DNA of 64,000 nt from Rariloculus sp963665575 (GTDB lineage: Bacteria; Pseudomonadota; Gammaproteobacteria; Steroidobacterales; Rariloculaceae), in assembly GCA_963665575.2 (NCBI GenBank), contig CAXXDW010000009.1, positions 62,001 to 126,000 of the forward strand. The letters run 5' to 3'. How positions within the stretch are numbered: position 1 is the stretch's first letter; each line of letters opens with the position of its first letter. The notes beneath the pieces are model-generated. The model did no database searches. It saw only the letters and a list, made by a program, of their open reading frames with translations, and was not told where the DNA came from. Shown in pieces: positions 57,940 to 64,000 of the stretch. A program made the position numbers and the translations under genes.

Positions 57940-58725
57940 ATGAAGATGCTCGGACGACGATTCCTCTTCCTTGTACTGCTGCTACCGGCGGGACTCGCGA
58001 CCACCGGCCTTGCGCTGGCACAGGACCACGTCGGACGGTACGAACAGACCGACATCGAGTTCGGCGCCAGGCTCTACAACATGCACTGCATCGCGTGCCA
58101 CGGGGAAAACGGCGACCTGCTGCCGGAAATCAACCTGCGCAACACGCAGTTCCCGAACTCCCCGAGCGATCGGGCTCTCGGCCAGAACATCAGGAACGGC
58201 CTGCCGGGCACGGCAATGGTTGCGACCTCCTACTCCGACGCTGAAGTCACCGCGCTCGTGGCCTACGTGCGCAACATCGGCAGCATCAATCTCGACTCGA
58301 TCGCGGTCGGCGACGCGATCCGCGGCCAGGCCATCTTCGCAGGCAAGGGCGAGTGCTCGACCTGCCACCGCGTCTTCGGCCAGGGACCGCGCGCGGCGCC
58401 GGATCTGAGCAACATCGGTGCGCTGCGTACGGCCGCGCAACTCGAGCGCTCGCTGCTCGGTGCATCGGGGGGAACGATTCCGATCAACCGGCCGGTCCGC
58501 GCCGTCACCGACGACGGAACGGTGATCAACGGCCGCAGACTCAATCAGGACACGTTTACCGTTCAAATCGTCGACGAGAACGAGCGGCTAGTGTCGCTCG
58601 AGAAGGCCCGGCTCCGCGAATTCACGGTGCTCGATACCACCGGGATGCCCTCCTACGCGCAGACGCTGAGCGACGAGGAACGTGCCGATGTCCTCGCCTA
58701 CCTGCTTACGCTCAAAGGAATGTAA
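57940..58725 (+). CDS. Periplasmic diheme cytochrome c
   Basis: The protein has 261 residues with a signal peptide (1-28). Two haem motifs are present: CIACH at 50-54 and CSTCH at 139-143. Likely axial methionines are M93 (GTAMVATSY) and the one in TTGMPSYAQ. It lies 2 bp before the PQQ dehydrogenase gene, whose electrons it probably accepts. Unlike the usual single-haem partner of methanol dehydrogenase, it has two cytochrome domains. Confidence 0.9.
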   Translation: MKMLGRRFLFLVLLLPAGLATTGLALAQDHVGRYEQTDIEFGARLYNMHCIACHGENGDLLPEINLRNTQFPNSPSDRALGQNIRNGLPGTAMVATSYSDAEVTALVAYVRNIGSINLDSIAVGDAIRGQAIFAGKGECSTCHRVFGQGPRAAPDLSNIGALRTAAQLERSLLGASGGTIPINRPVRAVTDDGTVINGRRLNQDTFTVQIVDENERLVSLEKARLREFTVLDTTGMPSYAQTLSDEERADVLAYLLTLKGM

Positions 58726-58727
58726 CG

Positions 58728-60380
58728 ATGCTGCCAAGATCAACAGCCTTCGTGCTGCTCGCCGTCGCCCTGACGGCGCCCGGACTTCACGCTCAGGTCA
58801 CATTGGAGCGGCTGCGCAACACGGCAGACGAGCCCCACAACTGGCTGACCTACTCCGGCAGTTACGCAAGCACGCGCCACAGCCCGCTCAGCCAGATCGA
58901 TCCGTCCAACGTGGGCGAACTCGAACTCAAATGGGTGTTCCAGGCCCAGTCGCTCGAGAAGTTCGAAACGAGCCCGCTCGTCGTCGACGGCATCATGTAC
59001 CTGACCGAAGCCCCGAATACCGTCGTCGCACTCGACGCGACGTTCGGCCGGGTCTTCTGGAAGTACGAATACACGCCCTCGGCGGAGTCCCGACCGTGCT
59101 GCGGCCGCGTCAATCGCGGCGTCGCCATCCTCGACGAGACGCTGTTCATGGCTACGATCGACGCCGAACTCATCGCCCTCGACACGGTCACGGGCCAGCC
59201 AGTCTGGCAGACGAACGTCGGCGATCCGAGCCTGGGTTATGCGATGACGCTCGCGCCGCTCGTCGTCGACGACAAGGTCATCGTCGGCGTCGCGGGCGGC
59301 GAGTTCGGTATCCGCGGCTACATCTCGGCCTTCGACGCGGCCACGGGCGAGGAAGTCTGGCGCTTCTACACGATTCCCGGCCCCGGCGAACCCGGTCACG
59401 AGACCTGGGAAGGCGGCGGCGATGCCTGGATGCACGGCGGCGCTTCGGTCTGGCTCACCGGTTCCTACGACCCGGAACTGAACCTGACCTACTGGGGCAT
59501 CGGCAATCCCGGTCCTGACTGGAACGCGGCACAACGGCCCGGCGACAACCTCTACTCCGACAGCGTCGTCGCGCTCGATGCCGACACCGGCGAACTGGTC
59601 TGGCATTTCCAGTTCACGCCCGGCGATCCCTACGACTACGATGCCGTGCAGATCGCCGTGCTTGCCGACCTCGACATTCCCGAGTTCTCAAGCGGCAAGC
59701 TCATGCTCTGGGCGAACCGCAACGGTTTCTTCTACGTACTCGACCGCGAGACGGGCCAGTTCATCAGCGGTGAACCCTTCGTGCGCGTGAACTGGGCGAG
59801 CGGTCTCGACGAAGCGGGACGCCCTATCCAGACCCCTCAGCCCCTCGGTGAGACGACCTACCCCTGCGTCGCCGGTGGAACGAACTGGTATTCGCCGTCC
59901 TTCAGCCCCAACACGGAGTTGTTCTACGTTACGGCCTGGGATGGCTGCGGCTCGGTGTTCAGGCCCGTCGAGGTCGAATACGTGCCCGGGCAGCGGTTCC
60001 TTGGCGGCAGGCCGACGAACCCGGACCCCGGCGCGCCCGGTCTCGCGGGCCTCGAACGCGGGCCGATCAACAACTGGACGGAGGACCGGGGCACGGGCGC
60101 GGTTATTGCGATCGATCCACGCACGCACGAGCACCGGTGGCGGTTCGACATGACAGACGTGAGCAGCAGCGGCATCCTGACTACGGCAACCGATCTGCTC
60201 TTCATGGGAAGCCGCGATGGCTTTTTCCATGCGCTCGATGCGCGCGACGGTGAACTGCTCTGGCGTACGATCCTTGGCGGACAGTTCGCCAACGGTCCCA
60301 TGACGTACGAAGCGAGCGGTTCACAGTTCGTTGCCGTCGCTTCGGGCAACGGCTTGTTCGTTTTCGGATTGCGCGACTAG
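58728..60380 (+). CDS. PQQ-dependent alcohol dehydrogenase-type quinoprotein
   Basis: Periplasmic eight-bladed propeller enzyme of 550 residues from the ATG at 58728 (AAGGA site). A signal peptide (1-22) is present. The adjacent-cysteine ring that stacks on PQQ is C124-C125 (SRPCCGRV). Metal ligands are E192 and N260 (WGIGNPGPDWN), and the catalytic aspartate is D303. D305, two residues on (GDPYDYDAV), is the extra acid that marks lanthanide-using enzymes of the XoxF/ExaF type. The substrate is unknown. No PQQ biosynthesis gene is in the window. Confidence 0.9.
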   Translation: MLPRSTAFVLLAVALTAPGLHAQVTLERLRNTADEPHNWLTYSGSYASTRHSPLSQIDPSNVGELELKWVFQAQSLEKFETSPLVVDGIMYLTEAPNTVVALDATFGRVFWKYEYTPSAESRPCCGRVNRGVAILDETLFMATIDAELIALDTVTGQPVWQTNVGDPSLGYAMTLAPLVVDDKVIVGVAGGEFGIRGYISAFDAATGEEVWRFYTIPGPGEPGHETWEGGGDAWMHGGASVWLTGSYDPELNLTYWGIGNPGPDWNAAQRPGDNLYSDSVVALDADTGELVWHFQFTPGDPYDYDAVQIAVLADLDIPEFSSGKLMLWANRNGFFYVLDRETGQFISGEPFVRVNWASGLDEAGRPIQTPQPLGETTYPCVAGGTNWYSPSFSPNTELFYVTAWDGCGSVFRPVEVEYVPGQRFLGGRPTNPDPGAPGLAGLERGPINNWTEDRGTGAVIAIDPRTHEHRWRFDMTDVSSSGILTTATDLLFMGSRDGFFHALDARDGELLWRTILGGQFANGPMTYEASGSQFVAVASGNGLFVFGLRD

Positions 60381-60455
60381 GCGGCGAATCTCACCAAGCC
60401 ACGCCTGTACGCACAATCCTGCGCGATCATCGCGACCCGTCGGGAGATTAGCGGA

Positions 60456-61244
60456 TCAGGCGCGCGCGGCCTTTACCGCATCCCAGGCCGCCTTGATCTG
60501 CTGAGTACGCTCGGTCGCGGCCTTCATCATCTCGTCGGGCAGCCCCTTCGCCGCGAGCTTGTCCGGGTGATGCCGGTTCATCATGCGCCTGTAGGCGCGC
60601 TTGACCTCGTCGTCGGATGCATTGGAAGAGACGCCGAGCGTCGCGTAAGCGTCGTCGAGTGACGCACTCGGCGGATGGCCCTCGTTGATCGCGCGCGTCG
60701 TGCGCTCGATCTCGATGAAGTCGGCATCGGAGAGTCCCAGACGTTGGGTGACGTGGCGCAGGATCCGCCTCTCCGTCGGGTGGATGGCACCATCGGCCCA
60801 CGCGGCCTGGAACTGGATCTCCACGAAGACGCGCCTGATATTCGATCCCCGCAGGCACTCCCGGCGCAGTTGGTCAAGCACGCCGTTGAGGCTGAACTGA
60901 CGCGCTTTGCCCTGGTTGAACAACGCCTTGGCGGCGCGGCGCTGCTCTCCTGTAAGCGCGAACTGGTTCATGACCTCGTTGACGAAGCGGATTTCGTCGG
61001 GCGTTACGCGCCCGTCGGCCTTGGAAATGTGTCCCATGACGCTGAAGGTGGCGGCAAAAAACGCGAGCTGGGCGCGCTCGGCATTGGTCCCGCCCGTACG
61101 CCTGCCGGCGCCGACCCGGCCGGCACGTCCCCGGCCCGCCCCGCCGCCGAGGCTGCTGGCCATCGCTGCGCCGATAAGCGCCCCGATCGGCCCGCCGAGC
61201 ATGTAGCCGAGCGTGCCGCCGACGAGTGTTGTCCACCAAGCCAT
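60456..61244 (-). CDS. djlA: DjlA-like membrane-anchored J-domain co-chaperone
   Basis: The protein has 262 residues. An N-terminal glycine-zipper membrane helix (about 8-30) is followed by a TerB-like helical domain (about 55-180) and a C-terminal J domain. HPD is at 226-228 in MMNRHHPDKLAAKGLP. This is the DjlA order and length. It would bring DnaK to the inner membrane surface. Confidence 0.9.
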   Translation of the reverse strand: MAWWTTLVGGTLGYMLGGPIGALIGAAMASSLGGGAGRGRAGRVGAGRRTGGTNAERAQLAFFAATFSVMGHISKADGRVTPDEIRFVNEVMNQFALTGEQRRAAKALFNQGKARQFSLNGVLDQLRRECLRGSNIRRVFVEIQFQAAWADGAIHPTERRILRHVTQRLGLSDADFIEIERTTRAINEGHPPSASLDDAYATLGVSSNASDDEVKRAYRRMMNRHHPDKLAAKGLPDEMMKAATERTQQIKAAWDAVKAARA

Positions 61245-61602
61245 ACTTCATGGCCCCAAACCGAGTCGCCGCGTAGGGTAACCGACGCAGCGCCGCACGG
61301 CACATCGCGCGGCGACCCGATGGCATTTGCGGCAGGCGTATCGCGGTGGCGCGGCAAACCCTCTCTATCCGTGTGGATCGTGAGGCGACGCGGCAAACCC
61401 TCTGGATCCCTACGGGCCGTGAGGCGGTGCTACGCGAATGCTGGCTGCGCATCCATTGGGGTATAGTCGCCCCACCCTTGCTGCGCACGTGCGGCCGCGG
61501 TTGCGTTGCTGCCGGCTGGCTCGCCGCCGACTACCCTCGCTGCGCGCTGGCGGTAACAGGATCTCGAAACGAAGTCAGACTGACGCGACGGGGAGACTGA
61601 GC
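61245..61602. other. 358-bp gap with a 39-bp tandem repeat
   Basis: No gene was recognised. Two copies of a 39-bp unit lie at 61351-61389 and 61390-61428 (30 of 39 identical, both starting GCGGCAAACCCTCT). The last bases form the ribosome-binding region of the next gene (GGGGAG). Promoters were not resolved. Confidence 0.5.
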
Positions 61603-62193
61603 GTGAACCGAGTGTTTCTGAAGTCAACCGCAGCGACTCTTTTCCTTGTGCTCCTTCATGGCACGGGCGCGATGGCACAGGAGGCCGGCTCCGTCGATGC
61701 GCCCGCTCAGGACCGCAAGGTCCTGTATCTCGCGAATCCCTACGGATTCTCGGCTCAACAGGCCGCGGGGCCGCTCGCCGACCTGGTTGCCGCTCTCGAG
61801 GACCTGGGCGCCGAAGTCTGGGAGCCGTTCACGCGTACGACCGAGACCGACCCCACGAGCCCCGGCTGGGCATACCGCATCGGGCAGGCCAATCTGCAGG
61901 ATGTTCGCGACGCGGACGGCGTATTTGCGGTGGTCAACGGCTGCCCTCCCGACGAAGGGGTAATGGTGGAACTCGGCCTGGCCTTCGCCTGGGAGAAGCC
62001 CGTTTTCCTGTTCAGGGACGACTTTCGCCGCTGCACGGACAGCGAAACCTACCCGTTGAACCTCATGACATTCATCGGCCTCCCGGAGACGCGCTGGGAG
62101 GCCTACTGGTATGCGGCGGTCGAGGAACTTGCCGATCCGGGAAAGGCACTTGCGCCGTGGTTACGCGGCGAGGCGCCGGCCGCGACCGAGTAG
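61603..62193 (+). CDS. Exported nucleoside 2-deoxyribosyltransferase-like protein
   Basis: The protein has 196 residues from the GTG at 61603 (GGGAG site eight bases ahead). A clear signal peptide (to about 25, TGAMAQ) precedes the domain. The domain reads KVLYLANPYGFSAQQ, GAEVWEPFTR, DADGVFAVVNGCPPDEG and VMVELGLAFAWEKPVFLFRD; the glutamate of VMVELG is the nucleophile position in this family. Known members act on nucleosides in the cytoplasm, so export is unusual. Confidence 0.75.
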   Translation: MNRVFLKSTAATLFLVLLHGTGAMAQEAGSVDAPAQDRKVLYLANPYGFSAQQAAGPLADLVAALEDLGAEVWEPFTRTTETDPTSPGWAYRIGQANLQDVRDADGVFAVVNGCPPDEGVMVELGLAFAWEKPVFLFRDDFRRCTDSETYPLNLMTFIGLPETRWEAYWYAAVEELADPGKALAPWLRGEAPAATE

Positions 62194-62218
62194 CCCCCCG
62201 GCTCGCGAGCAGCGCTGT

Positions 62219-62854
62219 TCAGTTCCCCGGGGCTGTAACCGTGTGCGTGACGTCGCCGATCCGAATCGTGTTGGTAGTGACTGTCTTGCCACCCACCTGA
62301 CCGGTCGTGACGGTGACGTTGCCGAGTTCAACACTCGTCACCGATACCGATTCACCGCCAACCTGTCCCGTGGTAACGCTCGTGTTGCCGAACTGCGACG
62401 TGACGGCGTTTACGGACTCGCTGCCAATCTGCCCGCTGGTATGTCTGACATTGCCGACCTGGTTCGTCACCTGGTTGACGGATTGACCGCCGACCGTGCC
62501 CACGGTCACCGTCGAGTCGCCGATCTCGATCGTGCTCGTGCTGAGCGTGCTGCCGCCGACCTGGCCCGTGGCAACGGTGACGCCCCCAAGATCCACCGAC
62601 GTGACCGTCACCGGCTCTCCGTCGACCTGACCGGTGGTCTGAGCGATGTCACCCAGCGGGACGGTGGTTACGACCGTGGCTCCGTCGGCGGCACAAATCG
62701 CAACGCCCAGGGGCGACACACCGTCATCGACGGCCAGAGCGCCTTCGGCCTGAGCCACGGCGCAAACGTCGGAAACGGGCTCATCCGCAGCGAACGCCGC
62801 AACGGCCAGAGCGGAAAGACTCAGCGCCAGCGCGCTCAGGTGGATCGCCCGCAT
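62219..62854 (-). CDS. Secreted protein built of six 22-residue repeats
   Basis: The protein has 211 residues from the second ATG at 62854, which lies six bases after GGAGG; an ATG one codon earlier is also possible. A signal peptide ends at AAFA. After a 50-residue region with two cysteines, six consecutive units of exactly 22 residues (62638 down to 62243) follow the pattern TTGQVGGxSVxxxSxxxGN, then the short tail VTAPGN. A half-unit precedes them. The regular Gly/Thr/Val composition suggests a beta-solenoid rod. No known family recognised. Confidence 0.7.
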   Translation of the reverse strand: MRAIHLSALALSLSALAVAAFAADEPVSDVCAVAQAEGALAVDDGVSPLGVAICAADGATVVTTVPLGDIAQTTGQVDGEPVTVTSVDLGGVTVATGQVGGSTLSTSTIEIGDSTVTVGTVGGQSVNQVTNQVGNVRHTSGQIGSESVNAVTSQFGNTSVTTGQVGGESVSVTSVELGNVTVTTGQVGGKTVTTNTIRIGDVTHTVTAPGN

Positions 62855-62948
62855 CATGCACCTCCGAAGGCCGACACGCTCAGGACATCAATGCCCGAGG
62901 GTCGAAGATCCGCAAACAGGACAACGTCAGCCAGTATATCGGTATCCG

Positions 62949-64000
62949 CTATCCGCTCGACAGCGCGGCCACCAGGGCATCGCCCCTGATACGCAAGCCC
63001 AGTCCGGAGCTTTGCTGTCCGACGGCGTCCTCGGCACGCAGGACGCCGCCCGGACCGAACATCAGGCAGGGTGAGGCCAGATCCTCCCGCAGCAGCCGCG
63101 TACCGAATGCGCCCTCCGCCGCGACGAGGTTTCGCCCTATGCCGCTCATTACCGCGAGCCCTGCCCGTGTCAGGATGCTCGTCTCGCCGACCTGAGCGCC
63201 GACGATGACGCCGATACCGCGTTTCGCGGCGGCGTCGGCGACTACGAGCGAGCGGATGATCCCGCCCATCTTCGATACGCGTATGTTGACGATCCATTGG
63301 TCGGCGTCGCCAAGCGCATCGAGTTGCTCGGCCCGAAGCAGGCTTTCGTCGAGAATCACGCGGGTACCGCAGTTCCGGGCAACTGCGCCGAATCCTTCAA
63401 GATCGCCGGCATTCAGCGGTTCCTCGATGGCCAGGAAGTCGTGCTCAAGCGCTTCGATGTGAGCGGTACATTCGTCCGCGGATTCCCACAGATTGTTGGC
63501 GTCGAGCCTGACGCGCGACAGGTCGGGGGCCCTGCGGAACACTCTCATCTTGCCCCGATCCTTTCGCAGGTCGCCCGAGAGCTTGATCTTGAAGTCGTGA
63601 AGTCCAAATCTGCGATAGCGGTGAAGTTGCCAACGGTAGACGGGATACGGCGAATCGCCGAGCACCGCGGAGTAGCGGAAATTCCCGGCGAGTTCGGGAA
63701 CTCCGAGCAATTTCTCGACAGGGGAAGCGGAGACCCGTCCAAGCAGATCCAGGATTGCGAGTTCGACGGCGCAGAATGCGGCGGGATTGCCGTTGATCTC
63801 CACACGGTGCCGAACCATCCATCGCTTGAGACTCGGCACATCTTGGACATCGCCGAACAGCGAGTCGCGGTGCTGCTCAATGAATGCGAGCCCGCTCGCG
63901 ACCGACTCGCCGGATACGTACGAACGTGGACAACCCTCTCCGTAGCCCGTCCGGCCACAACTCGAGTGTGCCGCGACGATAAGGTTTTGGGTTCGGTCGC
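62949..64000 (-). CDS. Enolase-superfamily enzyme (muconate lactonizing / dipeptide epimerase type), 5' end outside window
   Basis: The frame is open to the right edge, and the N-terminal capping domain begins with VAAHSSCGRTGYGEGCPR, so the start lies beyond the window. The barrel carries the expected residues: KIKLSGD (KxK base), RLDANN, IEEPL and ILDESL (three metal acids), and NIRVSKMGG (second lysine). This set fits the muconate-lactonizing subgroup, which includes o-succinylbenzoate synthase and dipeptide epimerases. The reaction cannot be assigned. An internal GTG at 63839 is not the start. Confidence 0.85.
   Translation of the reverse strand, partial: DRTQNLIVAAHSSCGRTGYGEGCPRSYVSGESVASGLAFIEQHRDSLFGDVQDVPSLKRWMVRHRVEINGNPAAFCAVELAILDLLGRVSASPVEKLLGVPELAGNFRYSAVLGDSPYPVYRWQLHRYRRFGLHDFKIKLSGDLRKDRGKMRVFRRAPDLSRVRLDANNLWESADECTAHIEALEHDFLAIEEPLNAGDLEGFGAVARNCGTRVILDESLLRAEQLDALGDADQWIVNIRVSKMGGIIRSLVVADAAAKRGIGVIVGAQVGETSILTRAGLAVMSGIGRNLVAAEGAFGTRLLREDLASPCLMFGPGGVLRAEDAVGQQSSGLGLRIRGDALVAALSSG

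Noticed and set aside
62243..62638. 66-bp periodic DNA read as a CRISPR or minisatellite
   Set aside because: The units are diverged at the DNA level but in frame and conserved as protein, with a signal peptide ahead, so this is a coding repeat.

Overview
The window is high-GC bacterial DNA, almost certainly from a gammaproteobacterium. The evidence is the gene order (ratA-rnfH-bamE-fur-recN-nadK-hrcA-grpE-dnaK-dnaJ-dapB-carAB-greA-rlmE-ftsH-glmM-tpiA-secG-tRNA-Leu-nuoA..N), a Fur without CxxC zinc pairs, and a heat-shock promoter of the sigma-32 type. The many exported proteins, DUF6152-type proteins, quinoprotein and p-cresol-oxidase-type enzymes suggest an uncultured free-living (probably marine or sediment) lineage; that placement is inference.

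Layout. 1-3.3 kb is accessory: a p-cresol methylhydroxylase-like flavoprotein with its cytochrome, an initiator tRNA, and a cupin / DUF6152 pair. 3.5-18.1 kb is a complete 14-gene complex I operon (nuoA-N), read leftwards from an extended -10 promoter. 18.1-35 kb continues leftwards with core genes: tRNA-Leu, secG, tpiA, glmM, ftsH, rlmE, greA, carB, carA, dapB, dnaJ, dnaK, grpE, hrcA. A 199-bp element with perfect inverted ends lies exactly at the ftsH stop codon, where folP normally lies. 35-39.5 kb holds nadK and recN (rightward), fur, bamE, and the rnfH/ratA pair.

The usual ratA/smpB neighbourhood is split at 39.5-46.1 kb by an accessory block. It contains a DUF6152 pair, a very large beta-propeller protein gene interrupted by one in-frame TGA, and an NSS-family transporter. 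smpB and ssrA (tmRNA) follow. Next come a cyclophilin, a VapBC-like and a HigBA-like toxin-antitoxin pair, and a relic of a second tmRNA that still spells a proteolysis tag.

50.1-54.5 kb is a rightward ECF sigma factor / membrane regulator / DUF4097 / outer-membrane barrel cluster. 54.6-64 kb is accessory metabolism: a YdeI-like protein, a cytochrome P450 with a methyltransferase, a diheme cytochrome c with a PQQ dehydrogenase that has a lanthanide-type active-site aspartate, a DjlA-like co-chaperone, an exported nucleoside-deoxyribosyltransferase-like protein, a secreted protein made of six 22-residue repeats, and an enolase-superfamily enzyme cut by the window edge.

The core genes cover respiration (complex I), protein folding and quality control (DnaK system, FtsH, tmRNA/SmpB), pyrimidine/arginine and lysine precursor synthesis, and envelope biogenesis. 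The accessory parts are mainly periplasmic redox enzymes, exported proteins of unknown role, and defence-type or stability modules near ssrA. No CRISPR array, integrase, transposase or prophage gene was recognised. All functions come from reading the sequence; no database search was run.
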